From NCBI RefSeq assembly GCF_000092865.1, contig NC_014151.1, positions 620,001 through 684,000 on the forward strand: a stretch of DNA of 64,000 nucleotides, written 5' to 3'. The stretch comes from Cellulomonas flavigena DSM 20109. GTDB lineage: Bacteria > Actinomycetota > Actinomycetes > Actinomycetales > Cellulomonadaceae. The translations under genes and the position numbers were made by a program. Below, piece by piece: positions 42,674 through 51,465 of this stretch. Each line of letters starts with the position of its first letter. Position 1 is the stretch's first letter. The notes beneath the pieces are model-generated. The model ran no database searches, had not been told where the DNA came from, and saw only the letters and a list, made by a program, of their open reading frames with translations.

Positions 42674-44077
42674 ATGACGACGAGGCGCGCGGTGGCGCTG
42701 TACGCCCGGATCTCCCAGGACCGCAGCGGCGACGAGGCTGGCGTGACGCGGCAGTTGAAGGACTGCCGCGCGGAGGCCGAGCGGCGTGGGTGGACGGTGG
42801 CCGAGGAGTACGTGGACGACGACGTGTCGGCGTACTCGGGCAAGCGGCGCCCGGCGTACGAGCGGATGCTGCGGGACATCACCGAGGGTCGGCGGGATGC
42901 GGTGGTGGTGTGGCACATGGATCGGCTGCACCGACGGCCAATCGAGTTGGAGCAGTTCGTTGCCGTGTGTGACAAGGCGGGGGTCCGCGACCTGGTGACG
43001 TTGTCGGGCGAGGTCGACCTGACGAACGGTGACGGCCTGTTGCTGGCGCGGTTCATGTCCGCGGTCGCGGCTCACGAGTCGTCGACGAAGCCGCGGCGGC
43101 TCAAGCGAAAGGCGTTGGAGATCGCCGAGACGGGTCGCCCGACAATGGGCGGGCGACGGCCGTTCGGGTTCGCCGAGGACCGGATCACGCACGAGTCGAG
43201 CGAGGCCGCCGCGGTGCGGGAGGTGGCGGCGCGGTTGCTGGCAGGGGAGAGCCTGACGTCCGTTACGACCTGGATGCAGGAGTCGGGCGTGCCGACGGTG
43301 TCCGGTGCGCCGTGGCGTACGCACTCGGTGCGCCAGGTGGTGACCAACCCGCGGATGTGGGGGATGCGAGTCCACCAGGACCAGGTGATCGGCGAAGGAA
43401 CGTGGGAGCCGATCTTGACGCCGGAGCAGGGGGAGCGGCTGCAGAGGCTCCTGCTGGACCCCGCGCGGCGCACGAACCGCACCGCGCGGCGCTACCTGCT
43501 GTCGGGGATGCTGACGTGCGGGAAGTGCGGAGCGCGGATGGTCTCAGCCCCCCGCGAGGGCGTGCGCCGGTACGCCTGCCGGACCGGCCCCGACCAGCGC
43601 GGGTGCGGCGGCATCTACGTCGTGGCCGACCCGCTTGAGCGGCTGGTCGCCGAGGCCGTGCTCCAGCGCCTGGACAGCCCGCAGATGCATGACGCACTGA
43701 CCGGCAATGAGCACGACGACGCAGAAGTCGCGGCGCTGGCTGCCAAGGTGCAGGACGACGAGCGGCGTCTGCTGGACCTGGCCGACATGTTCGCCAGCGG
43801 GGAGATCGAGCGCGTCGGCATGAAGCGCGCCCGCGAGCAGATCACCCCGCGCCTGGAGGCGAACCGGCGCGCACTTGCGGCGGCGAACGGTCGCGATCAG
43901 GTGGTCGAGTACGCCGGTCGCGGTGCCGAGCTGCGTGAGGCGTGGGACGGGCTGGACCTGTCGCGGCAGGTGGCCGTGGTCAAGGCGGTGCTAGCCGGCG
44001 CGACGGTACTGCCGGCGACGCAGCGTGGCCGGCGTGGGTTCGATCCCGGGCGCGTCGTCCCGGACTGGCGGGCGTGA
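42674..44077 (+). CDS. large serine recombinase (integrase)
   Basis: A 467-residue site-specific recombinase. The resolvase domain begins VALYARISQDRSGD with catalytic S14, then VVVWHMDRLHRRPIELEQF and the LLARFMSAVAAHESSTKPRR helix. A recombinase domain (RRPFGFAEDR, WMQESGVPTVSGAPWRTHSVRQVVTNPRMWG) and a zinc ribbon (CGKCGARMVSAP...YACRTGPDQRGCGG) follow, ending in a coiled coil. Such integrases act on short unrelated attP/attB sites and need a directionality factor for excision. ATG 42674 is six bases behind TACTGT; an in-frame start 27 bases upstream is less likely. Confidence 0.93.
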   Translation: MTTRRAVALYARISQDRSGDEAGVTRQLKDCRAEAERRGWTVAEEYVDDDVSAYSGKRRPAYERMLRDITEGRRDAVVVWHMDRLHRRPIELEQFVAVCDKAGVRDLVTLSGEVDLTNGDGLLLARFMSAVAAHESSTKPRRLKRKALEIAETGRPTMGGRRPFGFAEDRITHESSEAAAVREVAARLLAGESLTSVTTWMQESGVPTVSGAPWRTHSVRQVVTNPRMWGMRVHQDQVIGEGTWEPILTPEQGERLQRLLLDPARRTNRTARRYLLSGMLTCGKCGARMVSAPREGVRRYACRTGPDQRGCGGIYVVADPLERLVAEAVLQRLDSPQMHDALTGNEHDDAEVAALAAKVQDDERRLLDLADMFASGEIERVGMKRAREQITPRLEANRRALAAANGRDQVVEYAGRGAELREAWDGLDLSRQVAVVKAVLAGATVLPATQRGRRGFDPGRVVPDWRA

Positions 44078-44284
44078 CGCTGCGGGGACGAGCGGGGGCG
44101 TGCTCGGCGCTGGCGCGCCGTGCGCGCGCCTCCACCCGTTCCCCGTGGCGAGCATGACCGCCACGTCGGCGAGCACGGTCGTGTCGGTGACCTTCTCCGG
44201 TAGGCCCTGTGCTGCGGTCGTGGCGCGCACCCAGGCCGCGATGGTGGCCGGATCGATCGATGACGTCAGCGCCACTGTGCCCAC
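43991..44284 (-). CDS. small protein of integrative element, unknown function
   Basis: A 97-residue ORF with GTG start and a helical N-terminus (DPATIAAWVRATTAAQGLPEKVTDTTVLADVAVML), followed by a Pro/Arg-rich tail. Its start overlaps the Rep 3' end by 19 bases and its tail is antisense to the last 87 bases of the integrase. The helical half looks like the small ORFs found behind Rep genes in actinobacterial integrative elements; a directionality factor role is possible but not shown. The Pro/Arg tail may be an artefact of the overlap. Confidence 0.5.
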   Translation of the reverse strand: MGTVALTSSIDPATIAAWVRATTAAQGLPEKVTDTTVLADVAVMLATGNGWRRAHGAPAPSTPPLVPAASRPPVRDDAPGIEPTPATLRRRQYRRAG

Positions 44285-45021
44285 ACCGCCGGAGGCCGGT
44301 CCCAGTCGGCGACGTCACCCGACCACCAGAATCGTTCGGGGTCGGCGTCCATCGCCTCGCACGCTTGGTCGAGCACGTCATCAAGGCTGCGTCCGCGGAT
44401 CGTGACCTTCTCCGGCTGGAAGCCCTGGGCGACGTCGTACCGATGCAGCCCCAGCACCCGTGCGGACGGGTCTGAGAACGTCTTGGCGACGTACTTCGAC
44501 AGGTAGCCCGCGGCGCGGCGCGCTTCCTCACGCGGACCGGACCCCACGGGCATGCCACCGAGCAGCTTGATGTGGACGAACCCGCGACCCCACGCTTCCT
44601 CGATAAGGGAGCGCGGGACGTACCGGCCGACAGCGAAGTGCACGTGCAGGCCGTGCCCGGACTTGTGCCACTCCGGCACCCACACGTACGCCAGTCGCTC
44701 GCCGTCGAGCCCAGCGCGCAGCGCACGGAAGAACTCCCCGACGTCCGCCCGCACCTGGCGCGAGTCATGGCAGCCCTCGCCTCGATAGGTCAGGGTGCCG
44801 AGCCGGTTCAGACGGTTGGCGGCGCAGTAGCGGCGCAGCTTGCCCCGGGCGCGTCGCCCGGCCTCACGCGCAGCGCGGGATGGATCGGTGGCCTCACCGG
44901 GGGCGACGCGTGCCGGTGCGCGTCGCGACGAGGCCAGGACGGTGCCGCCGCCTTCGGCAGCATCCGGGTACAGCGAGAACGACCAACCAGTGGGTGGAAA
45001 CAACGAGACCACTCCGCGCAC
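44266..45021 (-). CDS. HUH-type rolling-circle replication initiator
   Basis: A 251-residue Rep-like protein. The HUH metal motif is HGLHVHFAVG (H126, H128), preceded by the RLGTLTYRGEG and LAYVWVPEWHK strands. The candidate nicking tyrosines are Y173 and Y177 in AAGYLSKYVAKTF. This layout occurs in replication initiators of actinobacterial plasmids and integrative elements. GTG 45021 is chosen because the conserved SFSLYPD region begins soon after; the open frame extends to ATG 45123 and GTG 45162 without a ribosome site. Confidence 0.75.
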   Translation of the reverse strand: MRGVVSLFPPTGWSFSLYPDAAEGGGTVLASSRRAPARVAPGEATDPSRAAREAGRRARGKLRRYCAANRLNRLGTLTYRGEGCHDSRQVRADVGEFFRALRAGLDGERLAYVWVPEWHKSGHGLHVHFAVGRYVPRSLIEEAWGRGFVHIKLLGGMPVGSGPREEARRAAGYLSKYVAKTFSDPSARVLGLHRYDVAQGFQPEKVTIRGRSLDDVLDQACEAMDADPERFWWSGDVADWDRPPAVWAQWR

Positions 45022-45314
45022 ACGAGACGACCAGGGACGCTGCGCGCGTTCGTTGTCTCGTGTGGTGCGGCGGGCTGACCGGCAGGGTTCCTGGGGCGAC
45101 CCTGATCGACCCGTCGCTGGCATGTGTCTCGTTGTGGTCCCAGGACGCAGTACGTGCACCAAACCACAGCCGTGCGACTCACCTCAACGAGGTCACCCGT
45201 TCGGAGGCGCTGCCGCGGGACCGTTCGTCCTCGCCCGCAGAGCGGGCTGCGGGCGCTGCGTCCCTTGCCCTCGAACCACTCTGGTCGCCTCCCGAGTTAC
45301 GTTGCGACTTCAAG
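45001..45314. other. Rep upstream region with repeated CAACGAG motif
   Basis: No gene is supported upstream of Rep to the OLD stop codon (45315). CAACGAG occurs at 45001-45007 and 45185-45191 and its complement at 45128-45134. Such clustering around a Rep start could mark initiator binding or a nick origin, but three 7-mers are weak evidence. Confidence 0.35.
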
Positions 45315-47051
45315 TCAAGCATCGGCCCCCTCTTCGACAACGGCGTCGGCGTCGCCACGATCGAGCGAGTCGAGGACTGCGCGCATTAGCACTCGGGCGC
45401 CGTCGCTGTCGGGCGAGTTGTGCAACCCTTGCTCGAGAACCTCTGCTACCCACGCCGCGCCGTGGCCACCGACCGCCGGAACGAGGTCTTCCATTTCGCC
45501 GACGGGCACAAGGTGTATACGCCGGTCAGCGAGTGCTGCGATAATGCGCTCGCATGCGCGGTAAGGGTCGCCCGCTGGCACCGCGGATTTTCCGGAGTTC
45601 TTCACGCGATCCCAGCCGTTCTCAATTCGAAGAACGCGGCGTAGGGACTCGATGTTCTTTCGCGTGAGTTCGGGTTCTTCGATTGCATCGAAAGATCGAT
45701 CTAAGGACTCCTTGACACCCATCTTGCTTGGGTTTCGGTCACCTGAAGTCAATGCAGCATTCAGAATCTTCCAGTCGGTCTCGATAAGACCTGGATCGCC
45801 GCCCGCCGACACAAATAGTCGACGTAGCGTCGCCCACTCGTTGAGGGTGTCAAAGTCGCAAATTACCGCTACGGGGACGCTCGCGGCAACAAGCGCCTCC
45901 ACGGCAGCATGCATTTTGTGCTTACCCCCGCAACTGGTGAATAGGATGTCGGGCCGTCGTGACTCCACCGCTTCGTCTTCAAAAGTGTCCCTGACGGCCG
46001 CGAAATACTTGCAATCTGCATCTGCTTCGCAGACTATTACTGCGTCGGTGAAAAGGCCATCCAACAGGTTGGAGTATCGCAGCAATGGGTCTGACCAGAG
46101 TTTTCGAACTGCATCGTTGTCGAGAACGGCCGCGTTGTTGATGGTTCGATTCCGCGAGAGTCTGACAAGCGTCGCTGACGCAGAGCTCTCCAGCACCCCA
46201 TGCACGATTTCCGTACTGTGCGTGCCGACGAGGATGGATCTCTCGGTGGTTGCGGCCTCATCGGCGAGAAGCCGCGCGATATACCTTGCCTGAGGTGGGT
46301 GCAAGAAGGCCTCGGGCTCGTCAATCAACGAAATATTCTGGTGGCCGGTGTAAAAGCGGAGCAGCAACCCGAGCATGCTCCGGACTCCATCTCCAACTTG
46401 ATGGAGCAAGGGAGCCTTTCGGAGTTCGTCGAGGTAAGCGACCGATGGCCGGGGCGAGTCTGGAGGGTCGATATTTCCCACGCGAAACGCCCATTGATTG
46501 CCGCCGGACCACGCATCCAGAATTAACCCTGAATTGAACGCTCGACGGCTAATGTCGTTTAGGCGCGTCTCTAGCTCAGGATTTGCATACACGTGATGAA
46601 GTGGATGCGAGGGCGAATTTTCATATAGATCCATCGAAGGCGCCGGTTTGCTCGCTTCTAGGCGGCTCTCCGTGTCGGCATGAATCGCGAAATAGCCGCC
46701 GACCAGGTGACGGGCGTGCGGGGACGACCACCACTGGCGGATAGAGGAAATCGCTTGGACTCCGTGAACTCCTAGGTGCGCTTGATCGGCTCCCGTCGCC
46801 GTCCTAAGAATAGCTCGGTCGGACGCAAACGTTTCAATGAGATCGTCTTCGGAACCAAAGTGCTCTATCTCGGCCTCTCGAATCACGATCCCTGGTTCGC
46901 CGGACGACGTCATGAGTTTGATGACGTCCCTGAGTGCCTGGCTCTTGCCTGTGTTGTTTGGTCCGACAATCAGGACAACGCCTGACTCAGGTACGTCAAC
47001 CGTAGTGCCGTCATTGATCGTTAGCCTCCGGACGACTGCGCGCGCTCGCAC
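45315..47051 (-). CDS. OLD-family ATPase/TOPRIM nuclease, anti-phage defence candidate
   Basis: A 578-residue protein combining an ABC-type ATPase and a TOPRIM nuclease. Walker A is GPNNTGKS (30-37), the signature GDGVRSML (220-227), Walker B SLIDEPEAFLHP (241-251) and the H-loop-like VGTHSTE (275-281). The TOPRIM acidic residues are visible in VCEADADCKYF (E342, D344, D346) and ICDFDTLNE (D399, D401). OLD relatives (P2 Old, GajA, PARIS-type ATPases) cut DNA or tRNA after phage triggers. The GTG start has an AGGAG site. Base composition is strikingly AT-richer than all neighbours. No GajB, ATPase-partner or reverse transcriptase gene is adjacent. Confidence 0.85.
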   Translation of the reverse strand: MRARAVVRRLTINDGTTVDVPESGVVLIVGPNNTGKSQALRDVIKLMTSSGEPGIVIREAEIEHFGSEDDLIETFASDRAILRTATGADQAHLGVHGVQAISSIRQWWSSPHARHLVGGYFAIHADTESRLEASKPAPSMDLYENSPSHPLHHVYANPELETRLNDISRRAFNSGLILDAWSGGNQWAFRVGNIDPPDSPRPSVAYLDELRKAPLLHQVGDGVRSMLGLLLRFYTGHQNISLIDEPEAFLHPPQARYIARLLADEAATTERSILVGTHSTEIVHGVLESSASATLVRLSRNRTINNAAVLDNDAVRKLWSDPLLRYSNLLDGLFTDAVIVCEADADCKYFAAVRDTFEDEAVESRRPDILFTSCGGKHKMHAAVEALVAASVPVAVICDFDTLNEWATLRRLFVSAGGDPGLIETDWKILNAALTSGDRNPSKMGVKESLDRSFDAIEEPELTRKNIESLRRVLRIENGWDRVKNSGKSAVPAGDPYRACERIIAALADRRIHLVPVGEMEDLVPAVGGHGAAWVAEVLEQGLHNSPDSDGARVLMRAVLDSLDRGDADAVVEEGADA

Positions 47052-47157
47052 TGCGACTCCTGTCTGCCTGGTGAGGCCTATGCAACTGCATCGGGGGCTC
47101 GTGTTGCGCGGGGTGTCTTGGCAACTAGTCGCGTTGGCTACGTGGGTCGGGCCGCTG

Positions 47158-47532
47158 TTACCAGGCCTCGGTGAGTGGGTCGAGGCGGTCGCGGATGCTC
47201 TCGACGTCGTCCACCCGGCCGGCGGCGACGTCCATGATGAGGTCGTACGCCTGGTCGTTCGTGGCGGTCAGGCGTGTGCCGTTGACGCCGAGGAAGACGA
47301 TGGTGCCGGCGAGCGCCAGCCTCTTGTTCCCGTCCACGAGGGCGTGGTTGCGGGTCAAGGAGTGCAGGAGTGCTGCGGCCTTGGTGAGGAGGTCCGGATA
47401 CGCGTCGGTGCCTCCGACCTGGGTTCGGGGACGGGCTGCGGCGGACTCCACGAGGCCGATGTCCCGGACCACGACGTCGCCAGCGGCCCGTCGTGCGACG
47501 ACGAGGAGTTCCTCGGCGGTGAGGTAGATCAT
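47158..47532 (-). CDS. doc: Doc-type Fic toxin
   Basis: A 124-residue Doc toxin. The Fic motif is HALVDGNKRLAL (H63 to R71), here with Leu where Doc usually has Phe. The N-terminal MIYLTAEELLVVAR and the AGRVDDVESIRDRL tail fit the family. Doc kinases phosphorylate elongation factor Tu and stop translation. The ATG overlaps the antitoxin stop codon (ATGA type), so the pair is co-translated. It lies between the OLD nuclease and core genes. Confidence 0.9.
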   Translation of the reverse strand: MIYLTAEELLVVARRAAGDVVVRDIGLVESAAARPRTQVGGTDAYPDLLTKAAALLHSLTRNHALVDGNKRLALAGTIVFLGVNGTRLTATNDQAYDLIMDVAAGRVDDVESIRDRLDPLTEAW

Positions 47533-47732
47533 CGACCGAGGCGCTCGAGCGCTTCGGCGTAGCGGGGCAGCTCGCTGTCCATCACCGCGGTGATGAGGTC
47601 GTCGCGCGACGTGCGCTCGATGTAGTCACGGACGGCCTGGCGTGCCACGTCCTGCATCGAGCGGTGCTCGATCTCGGCGCGGCGCCGCAGCGCCTCGGTC
47701 TCGGCCGAGTCGAGCCGGAGAGTCATGGCCAT
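47529..47732 (-). CDS. ribbon-helix-helix antitoxin paired with Doc
   Basis: A 67-residue protein with an N-terminal RHH DNA-binding motif (MTLRLDSAETEALRRRAEIEHRSMQDVARQAVRDYIE) and a short C-terminal helix (VMDSELPRYAEALERLG) that would neutralise Doc. It is an RHH rather than the Phd type classically paired with Doc. ATG 47732 follows TACCGT by six bases, so it is probably leaderless; an ATG two codons later is also possible. Confidence 0.85.
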   Translation of the reverse strand: MAMTLRLDSAETEALRRRAEIEHRSMQDVARQAVRDYIERTSRDDLITAVMDSELPRYAEALERLGR

Positions 47733-47739
47733 GGCCCGA

Positions 47740-47759
47740 CGGTATCAGTGGCGGTATCA
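47740..47759 (-). promoter_or_regulatory. direct-repeat operator of the Doc antitoxin pair
   Basis: CGGTATCA occurs at 47740-47747 and again at 47752-47759, spacing 12 bases, directly over the -10 of the antitoxin promoter. RHH repressors typically bind such short repeats, so it is a good autoregulatory site. Confidence 0.6.
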
Positions 47760-48020
47760 ACCTGCCATGCCTTGCTCGGCAGGGAGTATCGGCGCGTTGT
47801 CGGACCGGCTGCCGCTTGATGCGTTACGCGCGGTGGATCAGCCTGAGGACAGGGCCCGGGAGAGGGCTGGCAGGAAAGTGACAGGTTGGCAAGATGCTGA
47901 CGCAGTGACGGCTGCGAGCGGGTGTGCCGTCGACGGAACGGCCAAGGCGAAGGCGCGCTACTCAGCACCTACCGAACTCGACGGGGATCGACACGACGCC
48001 CCGGAGCATGCCAACCCCCG
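47760..48020. other. island edge, no gene seen
   Basis: These 261 bases contain no supported gene and no clear att repeat. Composition is mixed, slightly less GC-rich than core sequence, as expected for island-edge remnants. Confidence 0.4.
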
Positions 48021-48179
48021 TCAAGAGGTTCGGCGGACGCGCGCCGCGACGAACCGCTCCACCTCGACAGAACGCACGTGCCTCTGCGGCACCTCTCGGC
48101 CCGACAACCTGGCGGACAGGCGCGTGGAACGCGCTGCGGAGCGCTTGACGGCGTCCCGGTCGACGACACGGCGTCCCAT
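48021..48179 (-). CDS. small basic protein downstream of ppa
   Basis: Fifty-two residues, Arg/Ser/Val-rich (MGRRVVDRDAVKRSAARST...). It is supported mainly by a very strong ribosome site, GGGAGGTGAC, directly before the ATG. The gene lies 53 bases after the ppa stop on the same strand and could be co-transcribed. No family recognised and no membrane segment. Confidence 0.45.
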   Translation of the reverse strand: MGRRVVDRDAVKRSAARSTRLSARLSGREVPQRHVRSVEVERFVAARVRRTS

Positions 48180-48232
48180 CGTCACCTCCCGCGGGCATCC
48201 GCGACGAACGCTGCCAGCGCTCCCCAGCAACG

Positions 48233-48730
48233 TCAGTGCGCGTGGTACCCCGAGTCGATCGCGCGCTGGCGGGAGCGCTCGATCTCGGCCTCCGCGTCGG
48301 CGCGGCCGACCCAGTGGGCGCCCTCGACGGACTTGCCCGGCTCGAGGTCCTTGTAGACCTCGAAGAAGTGCTGGATCTCCAGGCGGTGGAAGTCCGACAC
48401 GTCGTCGATGTCCTGGCGCCACGCGGCCCGCTGGTCGCCCGTCGGGACGCACAGCACCTTGTCGTCACCGCCGGCCTCGTCGCGCATGCGGAACATGCCG
48501 AGCGCGCGGCAGCGGATCAGGCAGCCCGGGAACGTGGGCTCCTCCAGCAGGACGAGCGCGTCCAGCGGGTCGCCGTCCTCGCCCAGGGTGCCCTCGATGA
48601 ACCCGTAGTCGTCCGGGTACCGCGTCGAGGTGAACAGCATGCGGTCGAGGCGGATGCGCCCCGTGGCGTGGTCCACCTCGTACTTGTTCCGCTGACCCTT
48701 GGGGATCTCGATGGTGACGTCGAACTCCAC
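48233..48730 (-). CDS. ppa: inorganic pyrophosphatase
   Basis: A 165-residue family I soluble pyrophosphatase that removes PPi from biosynthesis. Signature residues: [18 protein letters not shown], the [25 protein letters not shown] core with its three metal-binding aspartates, and the DDKVLCVP strand. GTG 48730 has GGAGGG seven bases upstream; longer in-frame readings lack signals. It is divergent from dacB, sharing about 107 bases of control region. Confidence 0.95.
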   Translation of the reverse strand: MEFDVTIEIPKGQRNKYEVDHATGRIRLDRMLFTSTRYPDDYGFIEGTLGEDGDPLDALVLLEEPTFPGCLIRCRALGMFRMRDEAGGDDKVLCVPTGDQRAAWRQDIDDVSDFHRLEIQHFFEVYKDLEPGKSVEGAHWVGRADAEAEIERSRQRAIDSGYHAH

Positions 48731-48837
48731 TGTGGTTCCCTCCACGCGTCCCCGCCCTTGGCGGTGGGGGTCGATCGGCCTGTGGGCGCGTCGTCGTCCC
48801 TGGGCGCCGTTGTCTCGGACAGTAGTCTGACGCACCG

Positions 48838-50292
48838 GTGCGGCGGTACCGCAGCGGTGCGACGACGAGACGGGTGACGATGGCCACAGCGAGGCGTGTC
48901 GCGGGCGTGGGGACGCTCGTGGTGGTGCTCGCCGCCGCGGGGTACGCCACCGCCGACGCGTACGACACCGTGCCCGGCGTCGTCACCCTCGCGCCGCCCG
49001 TGCCGGACCCCCTGCCGTTCCCGACCGCGCCCGGGGCGGTCGAGCCGGCGCCCGTCCAGCGTGCGCTCGGTGACCTCGACCCGCAGGTGCCGCTCCCGGC
49101 GCCGGACCAGGTGCAGGCGCTCGTCGACGCGCTCGCGGTCGACGCGCGCCTCGGGCCGCACGTGGGCGTCACTGTCGTCGACCAGCTCACGGGTGAGGTG
49201 CTCGCGTCGCACGCCCCCGACGAGGGCCTGGTGCCCGCGTCGACGGCCAAGGTCCTCACGGGCATCGCGGCGCTCACCGCGCTGGACCCCGCGGCGACGC
49301 TCCCGACCCGCGTCCTGCGTGTGGACGCCGGCACGATCGCGCTGGTCGGCGGCGGGGACATGATGCTCGCGGCCGGTGCCGGCGACCCGTCGGCGACGCA
49401 CGGGCGCGCCGGCATGGCGGACCTCGCGGCGAGCACCGCGGCGGCCCTCGCGCTGCAGGGCGCCACGAGCGTGCGCCTCGTGGTGGACGACTCGCTCTTC
49501 TCCGGCCCGTCGGTCAGCCCCGCGTGGCACCCGGCCAACGTGGGCGAGGGCTTCGTCGCGCCCGTCACCGCGCTCGCGGTCGACGTGGGCCGGCTGCGCG
49601 AGGGGGAGTACGCGCCGCGCTCCACCGACCCGTCGATGCAGGCGGCCGAGGTCTTCGCGCAGCGCCTCGCCGAGGTGGGCGTGACGGTCGAGGGACGTCC
49701 GACGCGCACGAGCGGCCCGGCCGGCGGCAGCGAGATCGCCCGCGTCGAGTCCGCGCCCGTCGTCGACGTCGTCCACTACTTCCTCGAGACGTCCGACAAC
49801 TCGATCACCGAGGTCGTCTCGCGCCTGGTCGCGCTGGACGCGGGCCTGCCGCCCAGCTTCGACGGCGCCACGCAGGCGGTGCTGCGCCAGGTCGGCACCC
49901 TCGGGATCGACGTGAGCGGTGCGCGCCTCGCCGACGCCTCGGGCCTCGGCGCGGGATCGTCCCTGTCGCCGTCGCTGCTCGCCGACCTCGTACGCCTCAC
50001 CACCGACCCCGCTCGCCCCGACCTGCGCGACGTCGCCGTCGGCATGCCCGTCGCCGGGCTCAACGGGACGCTCGCGGACCGCTACACGAGGTCCGACGCG
50101 CGCGGTCTGGTGCGCGCGAAGACCGGCTCGCTGCCGCGGGTCACCTCGCTGGCCGGGACGGTGCTGGACGCCCAGCGCCGCCAGCTCGTGTTCGCGGTGA
50201 TGGCCGACCAGACGCCCGAGGGCGGCCAGTGGGCACCGCGCCAGGCGATCGACGGGTTCGTCGCGGCGCTCGCGGCCTGCGGCTGCCGCTGA
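48838..50292 (+). CDS. dacB: D-alanyl-D-alanine carboxypeptidase/endopeptidase (PBP4, S13)
   Basis: A 484-residue exported low-molecular-weight PBP. Signal region [16 protein letters not shown]. Catalytic motifs: SxxK as STAK (S135, K138), SxN as SDNS in [10 protein letters not shown] and KTG in VRAKTGSL. It trims peptidoglycan stem peptides and cuts crosslinks. The start is uncertain: GTG 48838 lies nine bases after TAGTCT (48823-48828), and ATG 48880 gives an equally good signal peptide. It heads the zincin-tilS-hpt-ftsH series, but with its own gaps. Confidence 0.92.
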   Translation: MRRYRSGATTRRVTMATARRVAGVGTLVVVLAAAGYATADAYDTVPGVVTLAPPVPDPLPFPTAPGAVEPAPVQRALGDLDPQVPLPAPDQVQALVDALAVDARLGPHVGVTVVDQLTGEVLASHAPDEGLVPASTAKVLTGIAALTALDPAATLPTRVLRVDAGTIALVGGGDMMLAAGAGDPSATHGRAGMADLAASTAAALALQGATSVRLVVDDSLFSGPSVSPAWHPANVGEGFVAPVTALAVDVGRLREGEYAPRSTDPSMQAAEVFAQRLAEVGVTVEGRPTRTSGPAGGSEIARVESAPVVDVVHYFLETSDNSITEVVSRLVALDAGLPPSFDGATQAVLRQVGTLGIDVSGARLADASGLGAGSSLSPSLLADLVRLTTDPARPDLRDVAVGMPVAGLNGTLADRYTRSDARGLVRAKTGSLPRVTSLAGTVLDAQRRQLVFAVMADQTPEGGQWAPRQAIDGFVAALAACGCR

Positions 50293-50363
50293 GCCGGGCC
50301 CGCCGCTCCCGACGGCCGGGCCCGCCCCCGGCGTCGCGCGGCCGCGCGGGTTACCGTGAGCCG

Positions 50364-51455
50364 GTGCAGCCCACCGCGCGAGGTCCCGTCGACTGGCGGG
50401 CGGCCGCGCGCCTCGCTGGCCGTGTCGCCGCCCCCGGCCCGGTCGCGGACCGGGCGACGCTCGTGGACCTCGTCGGCGACCTGCGCACGTCGGCGGCCGT
50501 CGCCGCGCGGCACGTCGTCGGAGCCACCGGCATGACCCCCGTCGACGGTCGTGACCCCGAGGCGGTCTCGCGCGTGCTCGTCGTCGATCGCGCGCGCTGG
50601 GCCGCGGCGAACGCCGAGATGTTCGCGGTCATGGCCGCGCCGCTGGCGACGCGCCGCGACGGCACGCCCGTCGAGGTGCCCGACGCGGCCCGGCTGGCGG
50701 CCGCCGCGCAGGTCGGCGGGGTCCTGGCGCTGCTGTCCGGCAAGGTCCTGGGCCAGTACGACCCGTTCACGGCCGCGCCCGGCGAGCCCGGGCGGCTGCT
50801 GCTGGTGGCGCCCAACGTGCTCGCGACGCAGCGGCAGCTCGGCGTCGACGGGCACGACTTCCGGCTGTGGGTCGCGCTGCACGAGCAGACGCACGCCCTG
50901 CAGTTCGCTGCCGCACCCTGGCTCGCGGACCACCTGCGGGCACGCTCCGCCGAGCTGCTGTCCGACCTCGCGGACCTCGCGCCGGGCGCCGAGCGCGACC
51001 GCTCGGCGCTGCCGCACCTCGAGGACCTCCTGGGGGCCGTCGTGCGCGCGGTGCGCGACGACGGCGACGTCGGCGTCCTGTCGCTGCTGACCGAGCGCCA
51101 GCGCGCGGTGTTCGACGAGGTCGGCGCGGTCATGGCGCTGCTCGAGGGCCACGCCGACGTGATGATGGACGAGGTCGGGCCGCGCGTCGTGCCGACCGTG
51201 CGGTCCATCCGCAAGGCGTTCGAGCGCCGCCGCGACGCCGGCGCGCGCGCCAAGGGACTGGACCGGGCGCTGCGGCGCGTGCTGGGGCTCGACCTCAAGC
51301 TCGCGCAGTACCGCGACGGTGCGGCGTTCGTGCGCGGCGTGCGCGGGCAGGTCGGGCTCGACGGCCTCAACGCGGTGTGGAGCGGTCCGACGAGCCTGCC
51401 GAGCGCCGCCGAGATCGCGGACCCGGCGGCGTGGGTGCGGCGGGTGCACGGATGA
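50364..51455 (+). CDS. zinc-dependent metalloprotease-like protein (zincin_2)
   Basis: A 363-residue actinobacterial protein often labelled 'coenzyme F420 biosynthesis-associated'. The zinc site is HEQTH in [13 protein letters not shown], with the third ligand region in [10 protein letters not shown]. It is consistently placed between dacB and tilS. No signal peptide, so a cytosolic role is likely; substrate unknown. GTG 50364 follows TACCGT (50352-50357) by six bases, consistent with leaderless initiation. The tilS GTG begins 11 bases after its stop. Confidence 0.85.
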   Translation: MQPTARGPVDWRAAARLAGRVAAPGPVADRATLVDLVGDLRTSAAVAARHVVGATGMTPVDGRDPEAVSRVLVVDRARWAAANAEMFAVMAAPLATRRDGTPVEVPDAARLAAAAQVGGVLALLSGKVLGQYDPFTAAPGEPGRLLLVAPNVLATQRQLGVDGHDFRLWVALHEQTHALQFAAAPWLADHLRARSAELLSDLADLAPGAERDRSALPHLEDLLGAVVRAVRDDGDVGVLSLLTERQRAVFDEVGAVMALLEGHADVMMDEVGPRVVPTVRSIRKAFERRRDAGARAKGLDRALRRVLGLDLKLAQYRDGAAFVRGVRGQVGLDGLNAVWSGPTSLPSAAEIADPAAWVRRVHG

Positions 51456-51465
51456 CCGCCCGCGC

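Larger units (their letters stand above)
42674..47732. mobile_element. integrative accessory island, boundaries unresolved
   Basis: The segment carries a large serine recombinase, a small conserved-looking ORF, a HUH-type replication initiator, an AT-rich OLD-family nuclease and a Doc/RHH pair, in contrast to core genes on both sides. I could not find flanking direct repeats. The OLD gene has much more A/T at third positions than its neighbours, a sign of separate acquisition. The extent given is from integrase start to antitoxin start only. Confidence 0.6.
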
